DNA from: Pseudomonadota bacterium
GTDB lineage: Bacteria > Pseudomonadota > Gammaproteobacteria > Steroidobacterales > Steroidobacteraceae
Length of the DNA: 41,821 nt
Assembly (NCBI GenBank): GCA_947453065.1
Contig: CANGFJ010000004.1
Coordinates: 1-41,821, forward strand
Direction: 5' to 3'
The translations under genes were made by a program, and so were the position numbers. This document shows, one piece after another, positions 8,983-18,114 of this stretch (position 1 is its first letter; each line of letters starts with the position of its first letter). The notes beneath the pieces are model-generated. The model made no database searches. It was given only the letters and a program-made list of their open reading frames with translations, and was not told where the DNA came from.

Positions 8983-9851
8983 TGTTCGGTCGTGCTACCC
9001 CGTTGGTCATTGCCCTTGGCGTTGCTGCCCTGCTCAGCCTCACGGCGCTGTTCCAGGTCAACGAAACCCAGGTGGCGATGCGCACCCAGTTCGGGGAGAT
9101 CCAGGGCATTCAGTACGGGCCCGGCCTGCATCTGAAATGGCCGTTCGTCGACCAGGTGGTCAAGTTCGAGCGCCGCGTCGTGACGCAGAACTACCAGGGC
9201 GAGACCTTCCTCACCAGCGAGAACAAGGGCCTCATCGTCGACTTCTACGTGAAGTGGCGCATCAAGGATGTCGGCCATTACTACCGCACCAGCGGTGGCA
9301 TCGAAGACATCGCCGGCAGTCGCCTGGGCGAGATCGTCAAGGACGGCATCAAGAGCGTGGTGGCCAAGCGCACGCTGCAGGAAATCGTCATCGCCGAGCG
9401 CACCGCCTTTACCGGCGACATGTTCGCCCGTGCGAGCGAGGCCGTCCAGGAGTTGGGCATCGAACTGGTGGACGTGCGCGTGCAGCGCATCGACCTGCCG
9501 GACGAGGTCAGTGGCTCGGTGTACCAGCGCATGCAGGAGAGCTTCCGCGCGCTGGGCAACCGGCTGCGTGCCGAGGGCAGCGCAGAGGCCGAGCGCATCC
9601 GTGCCGAGGCCGACCGCAAGCGCACGGAACTGCTGGCCACCGCGCAGCGTGATGCGCAGTTGCTGCGCGGCGAGGGCGATGGCGCGGCGGCCCGCATCTA
9701 CTCGGGCGCCTACGGCAAGTCACCCGAGTTCTACGGCTTCTATCGCAGCCTTCAGGCCTATCGCAACGCGCTGGGCAAAGACGGCGACGTCTGGGTCGTG
9801 GCGCCCGAGGGCGAGTTCTTTAAGTACCTCAATAGCTCCGGGAAGCGTTGA
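8982..9851 (+). CDS. hflC: FtsH protease regulator HflC
   Basis: HflC is the partner of HflK in the FtsH-controlling membrane complex. The ATG at 8982 overlaps the hflK stop; a TTG three bases earlier is in frame but adds nothing. The protein has 289 residues, with a single N-terminal membrane segment (TPLVIALGVAALLSLTALF), the SPFH domain (NETQVAMRTQFGEI, LIVDFYVKWRI), and a coiled region rich in Glu, Arg and Ala (RAEGSAEAERIRAEADRKR). The C-terminal FYGFYRSLQAYRNAL is a family hallmark. It ends over the start of the DUF2065 gene. Confidence 0.96.
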   Translation: MFGRATPLVIALGVAALLSLTALFQVNETQVAMRTQFGEIQGIQYGPGLHLKWPFVDQVVKFERRVVTQNYQGETFLTSENKGLIVDFYVKWRIKDVGHYYRTSGGIEDIAGSRLGEIVKDGIKSVVAKRTLQEIVIAERTAFTGDMFARASEAVQELGIELVDVRVQRIDLPDEVSGSVYQRMQESFRALGNRLRAEGSAEAERIRAEADRKRTELLATAQRDAQLLRGEGDGAAARIYSGAYGKSPEFYGFYRSLQAYRNALGKDGDVWVVAPEGEFFKYLNSSGKR

Positions 9852-10045
9852 GCATCCAGTGGGATGACCTGCTGGCAGGGCTCGCGATCCTGCTGGTGGT
9901 GGAAGGGATGTTTCCCTTCCTGAACCCGGCGGGTGCGCGCCGCAGTTTCGAGCAGCTCTCGCGCCTGGGCGAACGGGAGCTGCGTATCGCCGGCCTTCTC
10001 AGCATGGGCGTGGGGCTGGGTCTTCTTTTCTTTGCAAGGTCTTGA
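9848..10045 (+). CDS. DUF2065 (YjeT-like) small membrane protein
   Basis: A 65-residue protein with two predicted membrane helices (LLAGLAILLVVEGMFPFL and IAGLLSMGVGLGLLFFA) joined by a charged loop (ARRSFEQLSRLGERELR). This matches the DUF2065/YjeT family, which sits between hflC and purA in many proteobacteria and whose function is unknown. The start is a TTG at 9848 overlapping the hflC stop, with GGGAAG just upstream; no ATG in a sensible place is available, because the first in-frame ATG would remove most of helix 1. Confidence 0.85.
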   Translation: MSIQWDDLLAGLAILLVVEGMFPFLNPAGARRSFEQLSRLGERELRIAGLLSMGVGLGLLFFARS

Positions 10046-11347
<1,302 letters not shown>

Positions 11348-11371
11348 CGGGCTGATTGTTGCGTAATGCCA

Positions 11372-11406
11372 ACGGTCCGGTACGGGCCGTGGGCTTGCCT
11401 TAGCCC
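11372..11406 (+). terminator. Two hairpins after purA, possible terminator without U tract
   Basis: ACGGTCCG and CGGGCCGT (one G-U pair) form a stem at 11372-11390 with a three-base loop. It is followed directly by GGGCT and AGCCC at 11391-11406. There is no T run, so this is at best a weak or Rho-assisted end of the hflKC-purA transcript. The remaining bases up to 11496 hold the leader of the TonB receptor gene, with no clear promoter. Confidence 0.35.
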
Positions 11407-11496
11407 TGCACCCCATGGTCTGATCAGTCCATGCTTTGACCTTTAACCGGGTCTTGGCTCCAAGAACAAAAAACAATGGTCAAAAAGGGAAACTGC

Positions 11497-13920
11497 ATGA
11501 ATTCCAATCAGAAATGGTCGGTTGCTTTCGCTGTCCGTCTTGCCTTGGGTCTGGGTCTTTCCGGCGTCGTCATGGCTGCCGCGCCGCCCGCAAAGCCGGC
11601 TGCCACCGGCGATGCCCTCGATGAGATTGTCGTCACCGCACAGTTCCGCGAGCAGAACCTGCAGGACACGGCACTGGCGATCACGGCCATGTCGGCTGCG
11701 CTGCTGGAGTCGCGCAACCAGACCAACATCACCGAGATCACGAACCAGGCCCCGAACGTCACGCTGAAGCAGCAGGGTGCCAACTTCGGTCCGGCCATGG
11801 CCGCCTCGATCCGCGGCGTCGGCCAGGGTGACTTCAACCCAGCCGTCGAGCCGGGCGTCGGCATCTATGTTGACGATGTGTACTACGCCACGCTCACCGG
11901 TTCGGTGCTCGACCTGCTCGACCTCGAGCGTGTCGAGATCCTGCGCGGCCCGCAGGGTACGCTCGCCGGCAAGAATTCGATTGGTGGAGCCGTCAAGCTG
12001 TACTCCAAGCAGCCCAAGGGCGATGACACGGGCTCGATCCAGGCGACCTACGGTTCCCGCAACCGCATGGACCTGCGCGCCAGTGGCGACTTCGCCATCA
12101 CCGACACGCTCTTCGCCCGCGTTTCGGGCGTCAGCAAGAAGCAGGAAGGCTACGTTGATCGCGTGGATTATGGCTGCGCATTTCCGGGCAACCCCTACGG
12201 CATCCAGGCGACCCGTGCCACGGGCCACGGTTGCGTCGTTGCACGCGATAGCAATGTGGACTTCAGCGCCGTGCGTGCTTCGTTGCGCTGGCTCGCCAGC
12301 GACAACCTGGAGTTCAACCTGTCCGGTGACTACACCGCCGACCACCGCAACCCGACTGGCATGGTCCTGCTCGATTACGGCACTCGGTCCGCGGCCAACA
12401 TTGCCAACGTCGCGGCCGTCTATGACAACAACCCGGCGAACGACGCCCAGGGCAAGGCATTCGTTCCGCCTGCCGGTTCGTACTACAACTATGCGACGTT
12501 CAGCAATGCTGCCGGTACCTACAATGGCTACATCCCGGTAGGGGGAGCGTATGCCACCCAGTACAACGGTTCCCTGCTGACGAACTACACGCTGACCCCC
12601 TCCGTGTCCGTTCCGCGCATGTGGTTCGACGGTGGTGGCGGCTCGCTGGGGATCGACTGGAAGATCAGCGACACGATGTCTGTGAAGTCGATTTCGGCTT
12701 ACCGCGAGTATCAGAGCGGTTTCACGAACGACAGCGACTGGTCGCCGCTGAGTGCCCAGCTGGGTGACGGCAACCTGCCGTTCCACTCGTTCAGTGAAGA
12801 GCTGCGCCTCAACGGCAACCTCGTTGGCGGCAAGCTGGACTACACCGTGGGTGGGTTCTTCATGGACCAGACCGCGCGGTACATGTCCTACCAGGACCTG
12901 CGTTACACCGGTAATTACCCGTTGCAGTTCCAGCAGAACGACATCACTAACTCCGATAGCAAGGCCGCATTTGTCCACACGAGCTACACCGCGACCGACA
13001 AGTTGTCACTGACGGCTGGCATTCGCTATACGAAGGAACACAAGGACTACACCTTCAGCCGGCTGAATCGTGATGGCACGGTGCATCCGTTCCTGGGTGG
13101 CCTCAATGGCGTGCGTAGCGACTACAACGGCAGCAATGTCGATTACCACGCGGCCGCCCAGTACCGCTGGAACGACGAGCTGATGACCTACCTGCAGTAT
13201 TCGACCGGTTTCAAGGGCGGCGGCGTCAGCCCGCGTCCCTTTGTTCCGTCGCAGGCCACGCCCTTCAATCCTGAAAAGCTGAACTCGCTGGAAGCCGGTG
13301 CCAAGACCGACTTCTTCGACCGCAAGCTGCGCCTGAATACGGCTGTGTTCTACAGCAAGTACAAGGACCTGCAGCTCGGTCTGCAGCTGTGCCCGACAGC
13401 GCCTTGCGGCAAGATCGCGAACGCAGGCGACGCCACGATCAAGGGTGTGGAGATTGAGGCAGTGCTGCGTCCGGTCGCGGGCCTGTCTATCGATGCCTCC
13501 TACAGCTACATCGACTTCAGCTACGATCGCCTGAGTTCGCAGGTCACCGCTTACAAACTCAGCTTCGTCGCACCCTGGATGCCGAAGCAGAAGTGGAGCA
13601 GCGGTGCGCAGTACGAGCTGGTGATGGGTGATGCGGGCACGCTGACACCCCGTGTCGACGTGAGCTACCAGGGTGGCCTCTACACCAACGGTAACAACCA
13701 GCCGACGAACTACATTTCGGCGTACACGCTGGCTAACGCCCGCGTCACGTGGCGGCCTTCCAGTGGCAAGTGGGAGTCGTCTCTTGAGCTGACCAACATC
13801 AACGACAAGTACTACCTGCAGTCGCGTGGTGACGCGTTTGCGGGTTCCGGTGCCGGCCAGACGGAAGGCCAGCCGGGTCGTCCGCGTGAATGGGCGCTGA
13901 CGGTGAAGCGTAAGTTCTGA
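11497..13920 (+). CDS. TonB-dependent receptor, copy 1
   Basis: An outer-membrane 22-strand barrel with an N-terminal plug that takes up a ligand using TonB energy. The ATG at 11497 is preferred over 11476 because AAAAAGGGA precedes it at ribosome-binding distance and the protein then starts MNSN, like copy 2. The 807 residues comprise a signal peptide ending near VMAAAP, a TonB-box-like DEIVVTAQ near residue 42, a plug with GVGIYVDDVY and RGPQGTLAGKNSIGGAVKL, and a barrel ending in TVKRKF with the usual terminal Phe. It resembles the IroN/sphingomonad-type receptors found in catabolic loci. The ligand cannot be deduced. It is highly similar to the next gene, especially in the plug. Confidence 0.93.
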   Translation: MNSNQKWSVAFAVRLALGLGLSGVVMAAAPPAKPAATGDALDEIVVTAQFREQNLQDTALAITAMSAALLESRNQTNITEITNQAPNVTLKQQGANFGPAMAASIRGVGQGDFNPAVEPGVGIYVDDVYYATLTGSVLDLLDLERVEILRGPQGTLAGKNSIGGAVKLYSKQPKGDDTGSIQATYGSRNRMDLRASGDFAITDTLFARVSGVSKKQEGYVDRVDYGCAFPGNPYGIQATRATGHGCVVARDSNVDFSAVRASLRWLASDNLEFNLSGDYTADHRNPTGMVLLDYGTRSAANIANVAAVYDNNPANDAQGKAFVPPAGSYYNYATFSNAAGTYNGYIPVGGAYATQYNGSLLTNYTLTPSVSVPRMWFDGGGGSLGIDWKISDTMSVKSISAYREYQSGFTNDSDWSPLSAQLGDGNLPFHSFSEELRLNGNLVGGKLDYTVGGFFMDQTARYMSYQDLRYTGNYPLQFQQNDITNSDSKAAFVHTSYTATDKLSLTAGIRYTKEHKDYTFSRLNRDGTVHPFLGGLNGVRSDYNGSNVDYHAAAQYRWNDELMTYLQYSTGFKGGGVSPRPFVPSQATPFNPEKLNSLEAGAKTDFFDRKLRLNTAVFYSKYKDLQLGLQLCPTAPCGKIANAGDATIKGVEIEAVLRPVAGLSIDASYSYIDFSYDRLSSQVTAYKLSFVAPWMPKQKWSSGAQYELVMGDAGTLTPRVDVSYQGGLYTNGNNQPTNYISAYTLANARVTWRPSSGKWESSLELTNINDKYYLQSRGDAFAGSGAGQTEGQPGRPREWALTVKRKF

Positions 13921-13985
13921 TGGACTGACCGCAAGGTCACTCACTGGACTGTGAAACGGGGGCCACGAGGCCCCCGTTTTTATTG
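13918..13985 (+). repeat. Duplicated 3' untranslated segment, copy 1
   Basis: The sequence from the stop codon through the terminator is almost identical to 16646-16712 after the second receptor. It includes a small hairpin, TGACC-GCAA-GGTCA, at 13926-13939 and the GC-rich terminator stem. The similarity also extends back into the last coding bases. This marks a tandem duplication that carried its terminator along. Confidence 0.9.
13954..13982 (+). terminator. Intrinsic terminator after TonB receptor 1
   Basis: The stem AAACGGGGGCC / GGCCCCCGTTT with loop ACGA is followed by a T tract. It is a textbook Rho-independent terminator, and its T run lies at 13977-13981. Confidence 0.93.
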
Positions 13986-14239
13986 GTGTCGGCAGTGGCA
14001 GGCAGGAAAAGCAGGGTTGGGCCAGGCGTTGCGCTTCAGCGACCATCGAGAGTGGGTTGCCGGAGCCCGTCATTCGGCCGATATGACCCTGCCTCGAGAG
14101 CCAAAAACCTATTGTTTTCAAACGAGTAATGGCCGAACTTGCCAAGGTCTGGCATCCAGTGTTCTGATTGCGCCGCACCGCTGATGGCCCAGGTCGTCTC
14201 GGTTAAGCAACAAGAATCCTGACCAAGTAGAGAATCTTT
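13986..14239. other. Intergenic region between the two TonB receptors
   Basis: From the receptor 1 stop to the receptor 2 start there are 319 bases without a convincing gene; the first part is the terminator. The remainder is lower in GC around 14100-14130 and must contain the promoter and leader of receptor 2. I could not find -35 and -10 boxes with good match and spacing. A 77-codon open frame here has no plausible start signal or recognisable product. Confidence 0.6.
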
Positions 14240-16648
14240 ATGAACTCGAATAATTCCTTGCACGCTGGGCGTGCTTCCCGCGCGGTGGCCGTCGCCGTGC
14301 GCCTGGCGCTGGGCCTTGGCCTCTCTGGCGCTGTCCTGGCTGCCACGCCCGCCGCCTCTGGCGATGCCCTCGAAGAAATTGTCGTCACGGCGCAGTTCCG
14401 TGAGCAGAACGTCCAGAACACGCCGCTGTCGATCACGGCGATCTCCGGTGCCCTGCTCGAGGCGCGCAACCAGACCAGCCTGGTCGATGTGACCAATCAG
14501 GCACCGAACGTGACGCTGAAGCCGCAGGGGGCCGCGTATGGTCCGGCCATGGGCGCCTCGATCCGCGGCGTTGGCCAGTTCGACTTCAACCCGGCACTGG
14601 AGCCTGGCGTGGGCATCTATGTTGACGATGTGTACTTCGCCACGCTGACGGGTTCGATCATGGACCTGCTCGATCTGGAGCGCGTCGAGATCCTGCGCGG
14701 TCCGCAGGGCACGCTGGCTGGCAAGAACTCCATCGGTGGTGCGGTCAAGCTGTACTCGAAGAAGCCGGAGGGTGACGGCGGCTATGTGTCGGCCACCTAT
14801 GGCTCGCGTGAGCGCGTCGACCTGCGCGCCAGCGGTGACTTTGCCCTCAGCGACAGCCTGTTTGCCCGCGTCTCCGGCGTGAGCAAGCGCCAGAAGGGCT
14901 ACATTCAGCGCCGTGACTACGGCTGCGCCTTCCCGACCAGCGGCGTGCCCAACCTCGCGCCGGGCAGCAAGGACTGCGTCGTCGGTACCAACGGCGACGT
15001 CAACTACGACGCAGTGCGTGCGCAGCTGCGCTGGGTCGCCAGCGACAACGTGGAAGTCAGCGGTGCCGTGGACTACACGGACGACTACCGCAGTCCGGCC
15101 GGTGCGGTGCTGGTGCAGGGCTCGACCACGGTCAACCCGAATGCCCAGCCGGTGTTCGGTGCCGGTGGTACGGCCTTGGCTGCGTCGGCCTTCGTGCCGC
15201 CGGCCGGCTCCTATTACAACTACGCGACCTACTACAACCCGGCCGGTACGTTCACGAAGCTGTCGGCGCCTGCCGGCGCGACCACGCCGATGCTGGAAGG
15301 GCGCCCGGAAATTGCGGTGCACTACACGGGCTGGGGCGCAGCGGGCAACATCAACTGGAAGCTTAACGACACGCTGTCCGTGAAATCTGTCAGCGCCTAC
15401 CGCGAATACGACAGCTACTTTGCCAACGACAATGACCTCTCGCCCCTTGCCAGTTCCCTGGGCTGGGGTAACTTGACGTTCCATTCGTTCAGTGAAGAGC
15501 TGCGGCTCAACGGCGCAGCGCTGGCCAACGATGCCCTGGAATACACCGTTGGCGGGTTCTACATGAACCAGACTTCGGTCTACAGCACGGCACAGGACCT
15601 GCGCTATTCCACTGCCTCGCTGACGCAGTTCGTTGGCAATGACCCGGTTCGCGCCGACACCAACGCGTACTTTGCCCACGTCTCGTACAAGGCCACGGAC
15701 AAGCTCACGCTCACCGGTGGCCTGCGTTACACCGACGAGCACAAGGACTACACGTTCTCGCGCCGCACCTATGCCGGTGCGCTGCATCCGACGCTGGGCG
15801 CGCTCGATGGCTTCACCAGCAACTACAACGGCAACAAGCTCGATTACCGCGCCAACGTGCAGTACCAGTGGACCGATAGCCTGATGACCTACGCCCAGTA
15901 CGCCACGGGGTTCAAGGGCGGTGGCGTTTCTCCGCGGCCGTTCTCCGCAGCGCAGGCCATCTCGTTCAATCCCGAGGAGATGAAATCCTACGAAGTGGGC
16001 GTGAAGTCCGACCTGTTTGAGCGCACGGTACGCATCAACGCATCGGCCTTCCTCAGCAAGTACTCGGATCTGCAGTTGGGCCTGTCGACCTGCCCCGTGC
16101 AGTACGCGCCGGTTTCACCCTGCGCGATCATCACGAATGCCGGCAACGCCGACATCAAGGGCTTCGAGCTGGAAACGGTGCTGCGTCCGGTGGATGGTCT
16201 CTCCATCGATGCGTCCTACAGCTACCTAGACTTTGAGTACAAGCGCTTCAACCAGTACGCCGGTGGCACGACCAACCTGCGTGGTCCGCAGTTCGGCATG
16301 CGCCCGGCCTACGTGCCGAAGCTCAAGTGGAGCGTTGGCGCGCAGTACGAAATTGGCCTGGGTGACAAGGGCACGCTGACGCCGCGCGTTGACTTCAGTC
16401 ATCAGGGTGAGCTGTTCTCGAATAGCTTCAATGCGGCGACCAACCGCATCGACGCGTATTCGTTGGCCAATGCCCGCCTGACCTGGCGTGGTGGCAAGGG
16501 GGATTGGGAGTCGTCGTTTGAGGTGACTAACCTCACCAACAAGTACTTCTTCCTGACCCGTTTCGACCAGTTCACCACCACGGGTGTGACGGACGGGCAG
16601 CCGGGTCGGCCGCGTGAAGTGGCGCTGACGGTAAAACGCAAGTTCTGA
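14240..16648 (+). CDS. TonB-dependent receptor, copy 2
   Basis: A second outer-membrane TonB-dependent receptor of 802 residues, clearly a paralogue of the preceding one. The signal peptide ends near VLAATP; EEIVVTAQFREQ follows near residue 44, then the plug with GVGIYVDDVYFATLTGS and RGPQGTLAGKNSIGGAVKL, and a barrel ending TVKRKF. The plug and the first strands are largely identical to copy 1, while external-loop regions (for example after YGCAFP, and around residues 290-370) differ in length and composition. That pattern suggests the two recognise different or modified ligands with the same TonB partner. Each gene has its own terminator. Confidence 0.94.
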   Translation: MNSNNSLHAGRASRAVAVAVRLALGLGLSGAVLAATPAASGDALEEIVVTAQFREQNVQNTPLSITAISGALLEARNQTSLVDVTNQAPNVTLKPQGAAYGPAMGASIRGVGQFDFNPALEPGVGIYVDDVYFATLTGSIMDLLDLERVEILRGPQGTLAGKNSIGGAVKLYSKKPEGDGGYVSATYGSRERVDLRASGDFALSDSLFARVSGVSKRQKGYIQRRDYGCAFPTSGVPNLAPGSKDCVVGTNGDVNYDAVRAQLRWVASDNVEVSGAVDYTDDYRSPAGAVLVQGSTTVNPNAQPVFGAGGTALAASAFVPPAGSYYNYATYYNPAGTFTKLSAPAGATTPMLEGRPEIAVHYTGWGAAGNINWKLNDTLSVKSVSAYREYDSYFANDNDLSPLASSLGWGNLTFHSFSEELRLNGAALANDALEYTVGGFYMNQTSVYSTAQDLRYSTASLTQFVGNDPVRADTNAYFAHVSYKATDKLTLTGGLRYTDEHKDYTFSRRTYAGALHPTLGALDGFTSNYNGNKLDYRANVQYQWTDSLMTYAQYATGFKGGGVSPRPFSAAQAISFNPEEMKSYEVGVKSDLFERTVRINASAFLSKYSDLQLGLSTCPVQYAPVSPCAIITNAGNADIKGFELETVLRPVDGLSIDASYSYLDFEYKRFNQYAGGTTNLRGPQFGMRPAYVPKLKWSVGAQYEIGLGDKGTLTPRVDFSHQGELFSNSFNAATNRIDAYSLANARLTWRGGKGDWESSFEVTNLTNKYFFLTRFDQFTTTGVTDGQPGRPREVALTVKRKF

Positions 16649-16712
16649 TGGACTGACCGCAAGGTCACCCACTTGACTGTGAAGCGGGGGCCACGAGGCC
16701 CCCGTTTTTTTT
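16646..16712 (+). repeat. Duplicated 3' untranslated segment, copy 2
   Basis: Near-identical counterpart of 13918-13985, with only a few single-base differences before the terminator stem. It keeps the TGACC-GCAA-GGTCA hairpin right after the stop codon. Confidence 0.9.
16685..16712 (+). terminator. Intrinsic terminator after TonB receptor 2
   Basis: The stem CGGGGGCC / GGCCCCCG with loop ACGA is followed by eight T residues. It is the same structure as the terminator after receptor 1. Its T run directly abuts the proposed -35 box of the next gene. Confidence 0.95.
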
Positions 16713-16739
16713 GGGCAGCCGGGGCTGGCGGGATACACT
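16711..16739 (+). promoter_or_regulatory. Sigma70-like promoter for the BKACE gene
   Basis: TTGGGC at 16711-16716 and TACACT at 16734-16739 are separated by 17 bases. The -10 box lies inside a perfect dyad (GGCGGGA and TCCCGCC, 16727-16745), which suggests repressor control. The predicted start near 16746 leaves a leader of about 32 bases. Confidence 0.5.
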
Positions 16740-16762
16740 CCCGCCAAGCCATTGACTGGCTT
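16727..16762. promoter_or_regulatory. Two adjacent perfect dyads upstream of the BKACE gene
   Basis: Dyad 1 is GGCGGGA-TACAC-TCCCGCC at 16727-16745 and overlaps the -10 box. Dyad 2 is AAGCCA-TTGAC-TGGCTT at 16746-16762 and starts one base later. Both have a five-base spacer. Dyad 1 could be an operator; dyad 2 would form a hairpin at the extreme 5' end of the transcript. Confidence 0.6.
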
Positions 16763-16777
16763 GTCCAAGGATGTCGC

Positions 16778-17617
16778 ATGACGGATCCGTCTTTGCCCCT
16801 GTTGATTGCGGTGGCGCCTACCGGCGCGCGCAAGCGCAAGATCGACCATGACGCCCTGCCGATCGAGCCCCGGGAGATCGCCCTCACGGCGGCCCGCTGC
16901 CGCCTGGCGGGGGCCGGCATGCTTCACCTGCACGTCCGGGACGAGCAGGGTGAACACAGCCTGTCGCCGGTTCGTTACCGTGAAGTGCTGCAGGCGGTGC
17001 GAACGGTGGCAGGCAGTGAACTGCTGGTACAGATCAGCACCGAGGCCTGCGGCCAGTACAGCCTGGAACAGCAGATGGCCACGGTGCGTAACCTCAAGGT
17101 AGACGCCGCGTCCTACGCCCTGCGGGAGTTTTTCCCGGGTGAGGTCGTGGATCCGCGCGTCGTGGAGTTCTTTGCCTGGGTGACGGGGCTTGGCGTGGGG
17201 GGGCAGTTCATCCTGTACACCCCCGCGGAACGGGACCGGCTGCAGGCGCTGGTAGCCCGGGGCATCATCCCGGCAAAACGCCCGCACGCCTTGTTCGTGC
17301 TGCCCCGGCACGGCGCGAACCCGCAGTCTGATCCGGCTGACCTGCACGCCTTCCTGCAGGGCTGGCCGTCTGACTGGCCCTGGAGTGTTTGCGCGTACGG
17401 GCCTTCCGAGCTTGCGGTGGCCGAGCTCGCGATCCGGCTCGGCGGGCATGTGCGCGTCGGCTTCGAAGACAATCTCTACGATGTGGATGGCGAACTGCTC
17501 GAGAACAACGAGGCGCGCGTGCGCCAGGTGGCTGAGCTGGCAGCCAGGGCGGGTCGCCCGCTGGCAACGCCCTCGCAGATACGGGGCCTCTTCGCCGCAC
17601 AGGACGCGGCATACTGA
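16778..17617 (+). CDS. BKACE (DUF849) beta-keto acid cleavage enzyme
   Basis: Members of this family condense a beta-keto acid with acetyl-CoA and release acetoacetate and a new CoA thioester; the founding member is 3-keto-5-aminohexanoate cleavage enzyme of lysine fermentation. The ATG at 16778 follows AAGG and gives 279 residues; an earlier in-frame start would run through the terminator. The metal-site residues of the family are visible: H50 and H52 in LHLHVRD, and E230 in VRVGFEDNLY. AVAPTGA near the N-terminus is also typical. The true substrate is unknown, since the family covers many beta-keto acids. Cytochrome c and L,D-transpeptidase genes follow on the same strand with no obvious functional link. 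Confidence 0.85.
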   Translation: MTDPSLPLLIAVAPTGARKRKIDHDALPIEPREIALTAARCRLAGAGMLHLHVRDEQGEHSLSPVRYREVLQAVRTVAGSELLVQISTEACGQYSLEQQMATVRNLKVDAASYALREFFPGEVVDPRVVEFFAWVTGLGVGGQFILYTPAERDRLQALVARGIIPAKRPHALFVLPRHGANPQSDPADLHAFLQGWPSDWPWSVCAYGPSELAVAELAIRLGGHVRVGFEDNLYDVDGELLENNEARVRQVAELAARAGRPLATPSQIRGLFAAQDAAY

Positions 17618-17654
17618 TTCCATCAGGAACCCTGAAGCCACGCGGAGAGATCCC

Positions 17655-18065
17655 ATGCGCCAGCGTCTGTTGCCTTTGATTGCCGGAGTGCTCGCGATGT
17701 CCGCCTTCACGGTGTCGCCGCGCGTGCAGGCCGAAGAGCTGGGGGCGTACTCCGGCGCTCAGCTGTATCAGCGCCTCTGTGCCAGTTGCCATGGTCCGGG
17801 GGGTGCCGGGGACGGCCCGGTGGCCGCCAGCTTCAAGACTCGCATCCCGGATCTGACCGGTTTGGCCGCGCGTCGTCGCGGTGAGTTCCCCACCGAACGC
17901 ATCCGGCAGATCCTCGATGGCCGATCGGGCATGGCCCCGCATGGCGCGCGCGACATGCCGGTCTGGGGTGTTGACCTGCGCACGGCCGGTGCCGCTGATG
18001 TCGATGCGCTGTTGTCACGCCTGGTCGAGCACCTTCGCAGCCTGCAGAAGCCTGCTCGTCAGTAG
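17655..18065 (+). CDS. Small exported mono-haem cytochrome c
   Basis: A 136-residue periplasmic electron carrier. The ATG at 17655 follows GGAGAGA and produces a signal peptide (MRQRLLPLIAGVLAMSAF) cleaved near VQAEE. The haem-binding motif CASCH covers residues 42-46, and M101 in RDMPVWG is the likely axial ligand, in the usual class I order. LCASCHGPGGAGDGP resembles cytochromes that serve dehydrogenases or oxidases. It starts 37 bases after the BKACE gene and may be co-transcribed. Its redox partner is not evident; none of the nearby dehydrogenases is an obvious quinoprotein. Confidence 0.9.
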   Translation: MRQRLLPLIAGVLAMSAFTVSPRVQAEELGAYSGAQLYQRLCASCHGPGGAGDGPVAASFKTRIPDLTGLAARRRGEFPTERIRQILDGRSGMAPHGARDMPVWGVDLRTAGAADVDALLSRLVEHLRSLQKPARQ

Positions 18066-18114
18066 GGGTGATTCCCGATTGCCAGCACGCGGTGTGTCTG
18101 GCATCAGTGAGGCA

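Noticed and set aside
11476-11496. Earlier ATG for TonB receptor 1
   Set aside because: Adds seven residues ahead of MNSN; the internal ATG has the better ribosome-binding site and matches the start of copy 2.
11443-12978. 511-codon minus-strand frame opposite TonB receptor 1 (with a similar one at 14036-15787)
   Set aside because: The two antisense frames resemble each other only because the receptor genes are paralogues; the receptor reading has signal peptide, plug and barrel features.
13951-14184. 77-codon frame between the TonB receptors
   Set aside because: It begins inside the terminator, has no ribosome-binding site and no recognisable product.
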